Positions 1 through 13,968 of a DNA stretch of 64,000 nt are shown piece by piece. The stretch is from Linnemannia schmuckeri. Lineage: Eukaryota > Mortierellomycota > Mortierellomycetes > Mortierellales > Mortierellaceae. The stretch is from contig JANATG010000009.1 in the NCBI GenBank assembly GCA_029449235.1, forward strand, positions 1,984,001 through 2,048,000, in the 5' to 3' direction. The notes beneath the pieces are model-generated. The model was not told the origin of the DNA. It saw only the letters and a program-made list of their open reading frames with translations, and did not search any database. The stretch's first letter is position 1. Every line of letters begins with the position of its first letter. Both the position numbers and the translations under genes were made by a program.

Positions 1-10
1 ACGCTCCGGC

Positions 11-2135
11 ATGCAGACAAGGCAACGACAAAAACAAGTCGCTAAGACCGACATTGACATTAGGAAAGAATCTCATACCGCAGTCATAGAGGGCCAAATC
101 ATGCATGACGACGCCATCACGAAATCAATCAGAGAAGTTGAGCTCATGGAAGACGCGGCAGCTTCGTCGGTACCTGAACTCCTCATGCCCCCGGTAAAAA
201 CTCGGAGGAGGCTATCGGAACCCAAATCCGCAACAGCAAGCCCAAAGAGGGTGAAAGCAAAGTCAACTGGGGCTGGATCGTCACCGTCGTCTATGCTGCA
301 GAGGTATTCTCGGGCGATGGAGATCCCACATTCGGCTATCTTGACGCAGGTCGTTTGGGTCTTTGATGACAAGTACCAGTGGTGGCCAGGGAAGGTTGGG
401 CACGTCGTTCTGTGCAAAGAGCTTATTAGAATGAATGTTACCATTTTTTTGTGGCACAGAGTATTAACGATCTTCTAATTCACACTGACTGCTTCCTAGA
501 TTAAGCCATATCCTCCTCAGAACAACCAAGCTAGAGTAACGAGGTTCGGCAGCGTCAAGCCAAAGTATGTTTGATTTGATTGACCCTCCAACAGCAACTT
601 TCCAATTTTGTCCGCAGCATTGAGAAGGAAAAAGGTGATCAACTGAATCTAATTCTATGGCACAATCTCCATTATCATGAACATAGGACGATCACAGTGG
701 ATTGTGTAGAGACAAGCATCTTGCCTTTCGAGCACGCTTCAAAGGAACGATCTCGTCATTCTGGTTCGATGTCATCGCATGCCCGTGCATTTCAGGAAGC
801 ATACAAGGAAGCAAGCGCTGAGCAACTCAAGGATGATGATGGTCTGCCGAGTATGGATGATGTATTCAGCCACCTGTCAACTCTCCCACCAACGCCTAAT
901 TCGCCCAGCTTAAAGGACACGATCTGTCAAAAAACGTATGCACAGCAAAAGTATATCAGCTGTTTGTTCTTTGATACCCCACACAAAAAACGAACCGTTT
1001 ACGCCACCAAAAATTAACTGCTCCATTTTTTTTGACTCCCTCGGGATAAAGTAGGGCGAAAGCAGATATTGAGTATGTCCCGGATTCAAGGTGAGGGCAT
1101 CATTTGCCAGTTGCTGATTATCAGATCGAGAGATTAGTTGAAACAAAGCAGATGCTAATTGTATTTCATCTTTTTCGCTTCGTAGTTTGACAATACCCGG
1201 AGAGTTACTTCTTGCACAGGCTGAACGAGGGCACTATTATCCAGGACGTATCGAGTCTTTCAACAGCAAAACAAACAAATACAAGGTACTCCCTGAAGAA
1301 TCATTGTTTTTCATGAGGAAAACTCACTGTGGGGACAGTCTCTAACAATTTGTACTTGTAATTTGGCTCGCCAAAGATCGAACTGGCAACTGGACACCAT
1401 CTGTCTCTCGAGAGAAAACGATTCTATACGAGATACCAAAAGGAATTTCTGACGTGTCAGGTATGCTGTAATGCAATTTTGCTGGAAAGCTCCACCATAC
1501 ACTCTGTGTTGTGAGCGTCATGCGCTAATATCGATTTTGTGCTCATACATTATTAGCTGGGAGAAATGGAAAAGGCTGAGGCAGATGAAAACTACGAGGA
1601 TCCAGAGCTTGAATCGGAGGTCGTTGATTTGTATCCAACACTCTATGCGATTGTAGCTGGAACTCACGACGAAGGAGGTCGTTTGAAGGCCTTTCTCCAG
1701 GGAGGGAAGGCCAAGAACCAATTGGCACAGAGAGTTGGGCCTGGCGACTTTACACAGAATCAATACACGCTGATCAGCCGGATTCTTCAGTCAGAGTTCC
1801 TGCCGGATTTGAGTACCACCAAGCGGATACCCAGGTTGATGGATCGTAGTCCCTCTGTAGCAGGGACGGCAACAGGAGGAGAAGGAGGGTTTCTTCCGAT
1901 GAAACGCGAGGGAGATATCACTTTTGCATATTCAGAGATCAAACGGGCGCACTTTGTGACGGAGGTACTTCTTCCCGAGAGTGTAACGCGTCTGACGATG
2001 CGGCGGAAGGGCATGTCATATGTGGATGCCGACAAGGATGTGTTTAAAGCTGTTCGGTCGCGCAATACGGATCACTATTGGGTCGACGACATTCTTGCTG
2101 CACGAGAGTCTTTCCTTGACGGAAGTACAGCGTGA
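11..2135 (+). CDS. PWWP-domain protein, likely chromatin-associated
   Basis: Six exons join in frame: 11-394, 500-564, 618-935, 1186-1285, 1377-1460 and 1557-2135, giving 509 residues. Exons 1-3 carry a PWWP-like core: WVFDDKYQWWPGK across the first junction, then VTRFGS, then LPFEHA and an FQEAYKEA helix. PWWP domains bind methylated histone tails and DNA. A second small beta-rich module follows (LLLAQAERGHYYPGRIES, then KIELATGH), reminiscent of a Tudor-like reader. The rest (YPTLYAIVAGTHDEGGR onwards) is helical and unassigned. The ATG at 11 is the first possible one; because the window begins 10 bases upstream, a 5' exon outside the window is possible. The PWWP assignment is from motif recognition and the nuclear reader role is inferred from the family. 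Confidence 0.7.
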
Positions 2136-2303
2136 TGCTGACCTTGTTGCGCATATTTTGAATAAATTTAATCTGGCCGCCAGTTACAGGGAGCACCTTT
2201 CTTCTACTCACCTTCTGTCTACACACCTTCCAATCCTTGTTACTCATTTACACAATAAATCGCCACTATCGCCACCACCACCATCACCTACAACGATAAC
2301 AAC

Positions 2304-4418
2304 ATGGATGCCTCTGCTCGGTCACTACTCCTTGATCTCATGGCAAAGTCCAAAAAGGGTCTCTCGTTCGCAGAACAACTCTGCAGTCAGGCTCACGAGG
2401 AACTGGATGCATGTCAGGGTCACTCTACCGAAATCGAAAAGATCTTTTCCAAACTCTGCTTCGTCTCTCGCCAAATAAAAGTCCAGATTGCGGTACCTTG
2501 GCACTCCTTTCATCCTTTTGCATTCGGGAATTCATTCGGCAGCAGAGGCAACTTTGAGAGGTAAGGTGTAGGAGTTGTGTGGATTGTAGACTAATACCAT
2601 AGGAACGTTTCTCCTCTCTTTTGGGGCTCCGCTTGGGATTGCCTTGATAGACAGTCGAGTCGTTGCTGAGGATAGGACGTTCACGCCTCAGCGAGCTATG
2701 GACTGCTTCCAAGGTAAGAGAACGAGCCATGTTTATGTAGCAATTGAGACGTATCTTTGTAATTGACAATATCAAAGACTGAAAGCCAAAGACAAGTAAC
2801 ATAAAGTGAATAACACATATGACAGGATCTGCAAAAGGACTTGAAGAGCGTCTCGCTTCGAATGGAGAATGCCCTTCGAGCACTCAGGAGCAGACAAGTC
2901 GACCCCGAGATCCAAAAACCACACCCAGACAACAACAACGACAAAGGAGACAACCCAGAAGGAGCGACACTAGGAACTGCGGGCAGCGACGCCACCGCCA
3001 CGACGCCACCAAAGGCAACAGTCCTGTTTGACTTTTTGGACGAAGTTAGTCTGCAGCGGTTACAACAAGAGTCTACAGAACGAATCCAACGGATCCAGGC
3101 GACGACACAACGACTTCAGGAGCTGGTGATTCATTTCGGTAACCAAAGGACGGAGTTCAAGGGGTACATGACGAACGCTATTACGTTAGATGAGTCGGCG
3201 TTGTCGTTTGCGAGAGAGAAGATGCATCTACAGGAGCAGCAGACGACTACAATGGCGGAGCTATTGGTCTCGTTGGCGAAGCATTATGATCAAGTCGTTC
3301 AAGTTTTGACGTAAGTATATTCCGAGTTTGAACGGCGCTGATGTGGTGGTCAGGGTTCTTGTCTAACATACCGTTGTGGTTGTTGTGATTTTTTTAGAGC
3401 GGACATTCATCCAACTGACGAAGAGCTGGAATGTAAGGATCGTTACGCATACCGTTGGCTATATTTCTGGACATTGGGCAGGCAATTGAGGAGCCTTGAC
3501 GCAAATCTCACATTTCATTCTTGCTCTCCCTTTTCTAGTGCTAAAGAATGATACGGATGAGGTGCCAATTGTAATGGAAGAGCTGGAAGAATCCTTGGCG
3601 CTTGTACAGGCAACGACGTAAGGTGCCTCTTGTTTAGCCCACACTCTTGCTGCGATACATTTGCATGCCTTCTCCCAATCACCCTACTGATATTTTCTCT
3701 CTTTGCATTGTTGTGCGTTCAGCGAGGAGGTTGGAGTACGGCAGCACTTATACACGACAGCATACGAAGAAGCAATGGTGCTTTTTAAGAAGCTCGAGGC
3801 ACTAGAACCAGACCTTTTGGAACTGGTCGACACGTTCCGGTTGGCAGAGGGTTTGGAGGATGATTTTAACGCCACCGAAAAGCTGATCGGAGAGATCAAT
3901 AGTCTTGCTATCTGGTGAGTTTCCAGTTGTTTGCTTGGCGTGTTCAATAGGATTGATTTGGTCAAAGAAGGGTAAGAGTACTTACAGTTGCAAAACTGCT
4001 GGCTTGTTCAAATAGGTACGAGGAATTCCACAACTCTTACGGAGCTTTGATGGTGGAGATTGTGAGACGACATCAGGTGCATCAGAATCAAAAGAGGATT
4101 GTTGCAGACTTTATGCAAAAGATGCAGGCGAGCTACAACGAAGAGATGGGTCAAAGAGCTGTCTTCTCCGAGCGGCATGGAAAGTTCCTCCCTGTTGACC
4201 TGTGTCCCACCTTTGCTGTAAGTGACGACTAAAGCGACCTTGTTTTGTAAGTGACAATGGATTGATAGAAGTGCGATTGTAATCTGTTTGCCCAATTTCT
4301 TTTTTTATAGGACACACCGCCGCAATATGAGGTGTTGGCACATGGAGAGTGGACTCTGCCTATGCCGACACGGGCAACCTTGCAGCTCGTAGAAAGTCAT
4401 TTGGGCAAATTCGAATAA
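2304..4418 (+). CDS. ATG17: Atg17-like autophagy scaffold protein
   Basis: Starts at MDASARSLLLDL after an AC-rich leader. Exon 1 probably ends at 2492 and resumes at 2651 (QIA/TVESLL), then 2713/2826; further exons run to the TAA at 4416-4418. Almost the whole product is helical coiled coil, for example FDFLDEVSLQRLQQE and LEALEPDLLELVDTFRLAEG, with a conserved tail PPQYEVLAHGEW. This is the architecture of fungal Atg17, the crescent-shaped dimer that scaffolds the Atg1 kinase complex at the pre-autophagosomal structure. A low-complexity acidic/Asn insert lies around 2905-3020. Introns are short. The family call rests on helix pattern and characteristic segments rather than a catalytic motif, so another coiled-coil autophagy factor of the FIP200/Atg11 type is the main alternative. 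Confidence 0.72.
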
Positions 4419-4592
4419 AACGCAAGTCGCGACTTGCGAACGCAGTCACGCTGTTTGTTGATTATGGACGCGCTTGATAAATTAAAATGAGTGGTGGCAA
4501 AAAAGGACTGACTACTGCAGAAACTCGAGTGGCCATCGTTTTGTTCCTTTCATTCCCTCCACTCAACCAAAACCATCACACCCTCCCCTCTC

Positions 4593-7500
4593 ATGTTTAT
4601 CAAGCAGGTATAGGGATAAGGACCTATTTCAAAATACAGGAGACGACGATATAGAGAAACAGCGTGGAGTGTGTCTCATCAGGTGTTGGTTTGCTTTGCT
4701 TTTTGTGAATGTAGATCATCATTCAGGGCTTCAAGTCCTACAAGAATCAGACGGTCATCGAGCCCTTCAGTGGAGGGCACAATGTCATTGGTAAGCTACA
4801 GAAACAGACTTCAGGTTACAGTCGCAGTTTCTATGCGCGGTACCCTTTACTGACCTTAACTTTCTCTACTCTCTTCGTTCTAGTCGGACGGAATGGTTCT
4901 GGCAAGAGTAACTTCTTTGCAGGTACGACCAAATATTTTGTCGGATTTTTTTTTGCTGGAAAGTGTGCCCTCTGGACCGTATGTGAGCTAACCCTGTGTT
5001 GTTTTGTCACCCAAATAGCGATCCGATTTGTTCTGAGTGATGCGTACACCAACATGGGCCGCGAGGAGCGTCAGTCTCTACTTCATGTAAACAGCCTTTT
5101 CAAATCTGGTGGTGAATTGCGATTTTTTATTGCTACTTTACGCCACCAAATTCTCCTAGCTCATTTGTTTTTCACTTAACTTCTTTCACATTGTCTTTAC
5201 GTGTTCTTGATATGCACATAGGAAGGATCAGGAGAGGCGACCATGTCAGCATATGTCGAGATCATTTTTGATAACAGCGACAACCGATTTCCTGTATGTT
5301 GGACTATACTTTACTTTGGCGACTGATGACGAGGTCAGTTTTTGAAACAGGAATGAGCACTTAAACTAATATCGTCACTTTTCAATTGTAATAGACTGGA
5401 AGGGATGAGCTTGTGATGCGTCGCACGATTGGGCTCAAGAAAGATGAATACTCAATGGATAAGAAAAGTGCAACGTAAGAATAGCTGCACGTGCATGGTG
5501 GATGGCTTTTGGTGATCGATTATCTGAGCATGGAAACTTACGAGATATGTTCCTTTGCTTTGATAACTTTTAGCAAGGCAGATGTGATGAACATGCTCGA
5601 GAGTGCAGGATTCTCGCGGTCCAACCCATATTACATTGTCCCCCAAGGAAGAGTAGGTGTTATGATTACCGTCTACTGTGACCAGAAGTTGGAAGCAGAT
5701 CACACAACAATTTGAACTAACAGAGAAATAATTTGCTCCTCCATTAGATCACATCACTTACAAACGCCAAAGACAACGAAAGATTACAACTGCTCAAGGA
5801 GGTCGCTGGTACACGTGTTTATGAGACGCGCAGACAGGAGAGTTTGAAGATCATTGCTGAGACTGGTAAGAGCCGCGCGTTGTTATTTGGCCATTATCAC
5901 CTTTATATGCACACCAGGAGTCCGTGATGCGGATATTAAGTTTTCATCAGCGCATTATCAACTATCAACTAGATTCCAAGAGAAAGAACATTGAGGAACT
6001 TTTGACTTATATTGAACAGCGCCTCGAGGAATTGGAAGAGGAAAAGGAGGAGCTCAAGTTGTACCAGGAGCACGACAGACGCCGCCGGTGTCTTGAATAC
6101 ACGATCTACAGCCGCGAGCAAAAGGATGTCACTGAGGCTTTGGAAGAGGTAAGACTACCATGTGTCATGTTAATACTATAAGTTGAGAGTGATAGGGCTT
6201 ATTGAGCCAAAACCTAACATACTTTTGTCATTATGGATGTAGATGGAGGCGGAGCATAGACAGGAACTTGACGGATCCAATCAACAGCAAAAAGATCTGG
6301 AGGATAAAGAGGCACGTATCAGCCGGTTGGAAGCCGAGATTGTCGAGCAGAAGCAGAACATCGAGTTGCTGCAGGCCGAAAAGAGACAGTTGGATCATGA
6401 ATTGGAATCGACGATCAAAGTCAAGGCGCAAATTGAGCTCCGCATCAAGGATCACGAAGAGAACGTCGAGATGAGTGCAGAGACGAAACGACGTAACCAG
6501 GAGGAGCTGACTGTCATTGAGCGTGAGATTGCGGCCAAGGAGCAGGAACTCTTGCAGGTTACCCCCGAATTCCAGAATCTCGAGGCCGAAGAGCGTCAAC
6601 TTCGCGAAGAGTAAGTCCGCATCGCAGCAATGCCTCAGGAGTGTGACACGCCTGGTTTTTGATCGTTGCGCTAACGTGGTATATATTATACTTGTGTTAG
6701 GCTTGAGCAGACAGAGTTACAGCGACAGACCCTTTATTCCAAGCAGGGACGTTCTGGCCAGTTCCAGTCCAAGGCGCAGCGCGACGAGTGGATCCGCAAG
6801 GAGATGAGCGATATCCAACAAGCGCTCAATAATCAAACCGCACAAGGTGCTCAGGCTGAATCAGATCTCCAGGCAATGAAGACCCAGTTGGTGCAGGCAA
6901 TAGACAAGATTAAGAATGTGAGGGAACAGGAAATGGCCAGGAGGAGCGAGAACGACGCTCTTTCTGCAGAATCGGTGGCTTTGAAAGCTGAACGAGACAA
7001 GCTAACAGACCAAAGAAAGTAAGTCAACATGCAGCGGTTGTTCTTGTATTTTGTCCTTGACATCTTCGTTGACATCGTAAAACCACAAAAACATGTGCTT
7101 ACAATTGCCTCTGTGAAAATTTTAGGGATCTATGGCGCGAGGACGCGAAAATGGACTCGATTTTGAACAACCTTCGGGAAGAGCACCGCAAGTCTGAGAG
7201 AATGCTGGGCGCCTCCATGGACAAGAACACCAGCGCAGGACTGGCAGCCGTCAATCATATTACCAAGAGCTTGAATCTGACTGGTGTTTATGGTCCTCTC
7301 TATGAGCTATTTGATGTTGAGGACGAGTATGATACCGCCGTCAACATGATTGCAGGAGCCAGTTTGTTCCATGTTGTTGTCGATACTGACGAAACTGCAT
7401 CTCGTGTTCTCGAAGCCTTGAACAAGGAAAAGGCCGGACGCGTTACGTTTATGCCCCTCAACCGCATGAACCCCAAGCCCTCGACGTACCCTGAGGCAAA

Positions 7501-9810
7501 CGATGCCATTCCCATGATCAAGAAGCTGAACTTTGACCCTAAGTACAGCAAGGCCTTTGAGCAGGTTTTTGGCCGCGCATTGATCTGTCGCACACTGGAG
7601 ATTGCTGCCACCTACTCAAGGAGTTACAACCTCAACGGAATCACACTTGACGGCGACCGTGTCGATCGCAAGGGAGCTCTCACAGGAGGATACCATGACA
7701 CTCGCAACTCAAGATTGAGTTCGATCAAGACCATCAAGTCTTACAACCTCAAGTATCAGGCGGCTACGGAACGAGGCCAGGCCGTCAAGGCGGAGATTGC
7801 CAGCCTTGACCAAAGAATCACAGCGCTCTTAAACAGGATTCAACTCATTGATGTTCGCAGGAAGCAGTTGGCCGACAAGCGTGATGAGAACGCGGCAGAA
7901 TACAGGGCACTGGTGAAGGATGAAGCCGCCCTGAAAGAGTCTGTTGAGGCTAAGGAGAAGACTCTTCGCGATATTCAGGCTGATCTCAAGATTTTGCAGA
8001 CGCAGCTTCAGGCGCTCGATGACGAATTGAAGTCGGAGATGGTGCAGACTCTGTCGGCTGCTGAGCACCGACTCTTGGGTGAGCTTATTGCGAAGGCCGA
8101 TAACCTCAAGGAGCGTCTCTCTGTGTTGGCCACCGAGCGTTCGAAGGTGCGTTATTTGAACGGGATGATTTGTGTTTGTGGTTACAATAGCCTGGGTGAA
8201 ATTGCCTGCATACTTCTTAACGCTAACCATTCTATTCATTAGCTTGGAACTCGCAAGAACATTTTAGAGATCACTCTTGGTTCAAACCTCCGACCGCGTC
8301 TGGATGAGCTTCGCGACAATATTGAGCACGGCAATGTCATGAACGATGAGGGACTCGAGAAGCGCCGTCAGGATTTGGCTGTAATCCGGAAGGCTCTGGA
8401 TGAAATCAAGGGGCGCACTCAAGGTATATCAATACTGTAGTGTTTGATTCATGAACATGCTGTGAGATTTAATGCTGCGTTCCGAAGTGTAGAGCTAACG
8501 CTGGTTTGTGCCATGATTTCTTCTGTGTAGAAATTGATGATGAACTGGAAAGGGTTGGGAAGGATGTCGCAGACAGGGAATCATCACTGGAGAAGGCGCG
8601 GGTAAGTTGACTTTTTACTGGTCTGGGTAACGTTTCAATTGCCACAGCAAGCACGCAGGTTGATATTGATGGACTTGTTTATGTTTTTGTATTTTATGTA
8701 CTAGATGGAACAACAGGACGAATCTCGCCAGATGCGTAGGTCTCTCAAGAGTGCCGAGAAGTATGTCTCAAGAAGGAATCTTTTACTCCGCAAGAAGGAA
8801 GATTGCATAAAGAACATTCGTGAGCTTGGAGTCCTTCCTGAGGAGGCCTTTGAAAAGTACAAGAACACCCAGTCGCAAAAGGTATGTCATTCATTTATAT
8901 ACCACGTGTTGCAACGAGATCCTTGTTGAAAACCTCTCTGTGGCTGGCCTGACAATGTATACGTTTTCACTTTTCCTGTCATACAGCTGCTGAAATATAT
9001 CCATAGGGTCAACGAAGAGTTGAAGAAGTACAGTCATGTCAACAAGAAAGCGTTTGAGCAGTATAGTAATTTTACCAAGCAGCGCGACGCGTTGCTTCAG
9101 CGTAGGGATGAGCTAGATGTGTCTGAGGCTGCGATTCAGGAGTTGATCCAGACACTTGATCAGCGCAAAGATGAGGCTATTGAGCGGACATTCAAACAGG
9201 TCGCCAAGAACTTCTCCGATGTTTTCCTCAAGCTTGTTCCCGCCGGACGAGGAAAGCTGATCATGCAGCGCAGAATGGACCAAGTATGTCCTCTTGGTTT
9301 TTATATATGAACAAAACAGGAACGATGCTGATAGGATGTATTAATCGGCAAATTTTCGCTTTCCTTTAATGGTGTCGATAGACGCAAGATGAAGATGAAG
9401 AAGATGATGACCATGAGGCCTCGGCGATCGATAACTACACTGGAATCGCGATCCAGGTGTCGTTCAACAGCAAGATGAACGAGGGCCTGAGAATGCAACA
9501 GCTCTCGGGTGGCCAAAAGTCACTAGTCGCATTGACGTTGATTTTCGCCATCCAGCAATGTGACCCTGCACCGTTCTACCTGTTTGACGAGATTGATGCC
9601 AACCTGGATGCGGCCCATCGGACGGCAGTTGCGGCGATGATTCATTCACTGTCGGAGCAGGCCCAGTTTATTACGACGACATTCCGACCCGAGATGTTGG
9701 CAAACGCTGACAAGTTTTACGGCGTGACCTTCCAGAACAAGGTGTCGCTCGTCAATGCGATTACTAAGGAGGACGCGCTGGATTTTGTTGAGCAGGAGCA
9801 GGCTCGTTAG
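4593..9810 (+). CDS. SMC3: Cohesin subunit SMC3 (structural maintenance of chromosomes 3)
   Basis: About a dozen exons. Exon 1 is only MFIKQ (4593-4607), joined to 4715 onward (IIIQGFKSYKNQT). Walker A is GRNGSGKSNFF near 4885. The acetylated-lysine loop typical of SMC3 is present (GLKKDEYSMDKK near 5430). Long coiled coils (5940-7020) flank a hinge at about 7230-7700 (LTGVYGPLYELFDVEDEY). The signature LSGGQKSLVALTLIFA and Walker B FYLFDEIDANLDAAHR lie near 9495-9615. SMC3 pairs with SMC1 and the kleisin to form the cohesin ring that holds sister chromatids. All ATPase motifs are intact, length fits the roughly 1200-residue family size, and the gene ends at TAG 9808-9810. It lies about 170 bp downstream of the ATG17-like gene on the same strand. 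Confidence 0.96.
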
Positions 9811-10135
9811 ATGGGTCAGTGATATAATGCTTTCCAGCTGAATAGTGTTGAGATGTTATTAGGTTATTGAAATAATAGCAGGTCGTGTTACTATAGTAAA
9901 AGATCGTTCAAAAAGTAACTATGAGAGGACATCCACATTGATGCAATATAAGCTTGTGCACACTGCTGTAAGGACTTGATAGTGACAAAAAAAGGTGTGG
10001 CGATCAACTGAGGTGGTTCGGCGGTCAAAAAGTGGTTGGTTCCTGAAGGGAAAAAAAGTTTATTTCTTCGTTTTTGGTGGCGAACAGTTTTTTTTTTATA
10101 TCTCAGCCGCTGAATTGCGTACTTGGTTGCTGCTG

Positions 10136-10172
<37 letters not shown>

Positions 10173-10277
10173 TTTCTCTCTTCCTTCACTTTTGCTGCCT
10201 TTTCTCATCCTCTTTACCCTCTGCTTCAACTTTGGGATCCATGGCTTCATGAATTCAACAGTGCACATAGACATTCA
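9811..10277. other. Intergenic region with T35 tract, SMC3/PIF1
   Basis: Contains the SMC3 3' UTR and the promoter/leader of the next gene. It includes a CGCCACCAAAAA motif on the minus strand (10070-10081), a T35 homopolymer (10137-10171) and two short upstream ATGs at 10241 and 10249. Confidence 0.6.
10137..10171. repeat. Poly-T tract (T35)
   Basis: Uninterrupted run of T just upstream of the helicase gene. Similar runs of 30-40 A/T occur near 26116, 43904, 44336 and 61092. Length is prone to assembly error. Confidence 0.9.
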
Positions 10278-13200
10278 ATGCCTCCAGAGAACAAGCAATC
10301 CTTCTCACCCGACTACCACTGCACCAGAACAACAACCCCATCACTTTTACAATCCTCCCCGAGTAAGAACAACAACAAAAGCAGCTCGTTACCCACGTTG
10401 TTTTCAGTCCTCGCCTCAGAACCGTTACGACAACACATTGCAATCCTTACGAAGGAACCTTCCCCACCGACGATTATGCACATCACTATAAGTGCTCCTG
10501 TGACAGACGATCAGAACGACGTGACAGCGACGGCGGCGGCGGCGGCGATGGGTGAGTGTAAAGACATGGCGACACTGGAATCAGTAGCATCAGCGGCATT
10601 GCAGGAGGAGGAAGTAGAGAAGGTGAAAGAAGAACAAGACACCCCGCAGGACATGTCATATGTTTCCAGTTTGACTGTTGAATCATCACCGGAGATCAAG
10701 CAGGAACCGATGTTGCCGTTGGTCAAGCAGGAGCGCGAATGGAGTGTGATTGTGACGCCGACAACGCCGCCGACGACGACGACGGTAGCAGCAGCAGCAG
10801 GAAGCGAAGGACCGAGTGTCAAACAGGAGGTGAGGGACAGGCCATCTGAAAATCTTATTCCTATCAAAACGGAGCCAAGATCAGACCTTTACTCCCCCTC
10901 ACAATCCACAGGTACACACATTTTAATTTGTTATTAATTATCTAAAACACGCATTTGAGTTCAGAAGAGACTCCCGTTAATACTTTGTTATTCTGTCTGC
11001 ATCTTAGATGGTGATGAAGGAGGAGCAGACGTGTCGTTTATGAGCGAGGACCAAACAATGACCTCACAACGTTCGGAACTTGGCGAGCACCTGTCGGCAG
11101 ACATCTTTGGAAATGGACTTTCACTCAATGATGGTTCAGCACCCGTGAAGATAAAGATGGAGTCTTTACTGACACGGTCACGGAGCGATCAAGATATGCA
11201 GTTACGGTCTCCATCATCATCACTCCTTTCGTCGCCACCACCATCGACAGCAGCGGGGACGGGAATCATGCCTACACAGGCAGCAGCAGCAAAGTATAAG
11301 TGCAAAACTATCACAGTCACCAAGGAGGTTCTCGTTATCGAATTGGACGACAGTGATGACGACGACGGCGGCGTTAGTGGTGGTGCGCAAGTACAATCTG
11401 AAGGAGAGGAGGCAGAAAATGATGTTGCAGAGATCAGTGTAATTGAGCAGGAGGATGAGAGCACGCAAGTATCATCTACGCCATCGCAGCGGACAGGACC
11501 CTCGGCAACAGTGCTCGGAAAGCGAGTCGCGAAATCACCATACTCGGACGGAGAGGACTGGAGCGGTGGGGGCTTCGACGATATGAGGGCGGCCGACGGG
11601 AGATTGTCGAAGCGACCCACAATTTCGGGATCTTCTGAGACCTGTCCGGTGGAGCTGTTGGATAGTGATTCTGAGGACGAGTTGATTTTTCTGGATCCGA
11701 CATTTGCTGGTTCAAATGGCGAGTCTTCTTCGTCGGTGGCAGCCCGTTTAAGTTCGGGATTGGGTTCAGGATTAGGATCGGGATCAGGGTTGGGAATATC
11801 GCGGCGTGGGCCTCAGGCTATCGTGAAGAGGGAGGTGGCCGAGTCGAATGCTCGACAGGAGACACAGTCGCTCTCACAGCAGATCAAGGCGTATCAGCAA
11901 CAGCAGCGAGAAAGGTTCGTAAAGAGCCAGGTAGAAACAGCACGCCAACAGACTCCAGTTGCAACTTCACCGGCACCACGCCATCAAACTCCGGCTAAAG
12001 CTCCGCTGGCACCCACTCATCAACCAGCAACCATAAGGAACTCTCAGGTACCTGAGCCATATGGTGCGAACTTTGAACCCCCACCAAACTATCAATACAT
12101 CTCAGACGACGACATGGAGGAGGAACTCCCACCAGCGTATGCTGTTCAGGGCCCACGACCACTCGAGACGGACTACCCAGCTCATATGACAAACGATGGA
12201 TTCGAGTTGACTGAGACACAGCTATACGTACTGGATCAAGTCGTCAACAAGCGGCAGAATGTGTTCTTTACAGGATCTGCAGGGACCGGAAAATCTGTAC
12301 TATTGCGAGAGCTCATACTGCGGTTACGGGCTAAGCACAGTCGCTGGAGACAGAGCAACGATGAGTGGGACGTCCTCGCAGCCGGGCATGTTGCGGTCAC
12401 GGCATCCACAGGAATTGCGGCCTGCAACATTCGTGGGTGTACTCTCCACTCTTTTGCTGGTATCGGACTCGGCGTGGATCCCTTTGAGAAGCTGTGTTGG
12501 AAGGTTCAGGGGAACAAAAATGTAGCCAACCGGTGGAAATCGACGGCTGTTTTGGTGATCGATGAGGTCTCGATGATCAGTGCAGAGTTGTTGGACTTGA
12601 TCGAGCGAGTGGCTCGCTTCGTTAGGAATGACAAGAGACCATGGGGTGGGATCCAGGTTGTGTTGGTTGGTGATTTCTTCCAATTGCCACCGGTCGAGAA
12701 GGGCAAGGAGCCGCGGTTTTGCTTCGAGGCGGATGCTTGGAGTTCGATTGATCAGTGTATTCAGCTGAAGAAAGTCTTTCGACAGCGCGATCATGGTATA
12801 TACTTGTCTTATTGTTCTTTGTGCGACTTTGACATATGTCTTTTCGTGAACTGATTTTTTTTTTATCTTCATTTTTGTGTGACCGTTTGTAGTGTTTGTG
12901 GACGCGCTGAATCAGCTTCGAGTCGGAATATTATCGCCTTCGACCCTCAAGATGTTCAGGAGTTTGAGCAGGCCCGTTCCGGACGAGGACGGTATCAAAC
13001 CCACAGAACTGTAAGCCACTTCAACAATATTTTACTGATGCTTAGTTTTGTAATGCCAAGTTTAAATATCAAAGTTAAATGACACCCTGATTACCGTTTG
13101 TATGTAATAGGTTTCCGCTCAGGAAGCAAGTAGAAGAATCGAACGCGTCGATGCTTGTAAAGCTACCAGGGGAATCTCATTTCTATATTGCCCAGGACAG

Positions 13201-13968
13201 CGGAGCGATGGCCGCCAAGATGGAGTACAACTGCATTGCACCGACAAAACTCGAACTTAAAGTCAATGCCCAAGTCATGCTACTCAAGAACCAAAGTGGC
13301 GGATCGTCGGGGCTAGTCAACGGGAGTATTGGAGTCGTGATTGAGATGACAAGAGAAGCTGCGACAAATGTCCGGACAGGTAAAGATGGGAAAACATTAC
13401 CATCGCTCAACACCTCCGGAGAACTTTTGCCAAAAGTCCGATTTAAACATGACTCTGGAGGGTATACGGATATGGTTTTGGGGAGAGAGGAGTGGACGGT
13501 CGAGGCGCCTACGACTAGGAGGATTGGAAACAACGAGGAGGAGTTTACCACAGAGATTCTGGGTCGTCGTGTCCAAATTCCATTGTGTCTTGCTTGGGCT
13601 ATGAGTATACATAAGAGTCAGGGGCAAACCTTATCAAAAGTTAAGGTCGATCTTGGCAGAGTCTTTGAGAAAGGTATGTCATTGCGCTCTTGGCATTTGA
13701 TCGTTGTTGTTCTTTTTTTTCTTCAGGCAACGCGTACCTTGGCATTTGATCGGACATATGCCGTTATTAATTAATCGACTTTTTTGGGATGTGCGCGTGC
13801 GTGTCTTTGATTCTGAAACGAAAAATCATAGGTCAAGCATACGTGGCATTGTCGAGAGCCACTTCCTTGGAAGGACTGCAGGTCACTCACTTTGACGTGC
13901 GGAAAGTTATGGTCCATCAGAAGGTTGTCAACTTTTATGAGCAGATTGGAGGTGTCCCCGGTCCATGA
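10278..13968 (+). CDS. PIF1: PIF1-family 5'-3' DNA helicase
   Basis: Exons are 10278-10911, a long exon from about 11008 to 12795, then exons beginning at about 12893, 13112 and 13832. The N-terminal half is disordered, acidic and contains repeated short KQE/KTEP-like segments. The helicase core starts near 12210 (LTETQLYVLDQVV): Walker A GSAGTGKSVLL, Walker B VLVIDEVSM, motif GDFFQLPPV, later motifs AWAMSIHKSQGQTL and AYVALSRATSLEGLQV. PIF1 enzymes unwind G-quadruplexes and R-loops and limit telomerase in nucleus and mitochondrion. The start is uncertain: ATG 10278 and ATG 10476 (MHITISAP) are in frame. Two small upstream ORFs (10241-10252 and from 10249) could reduce translation. All helicase motifs appear intact. 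Confidence 0.92.
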
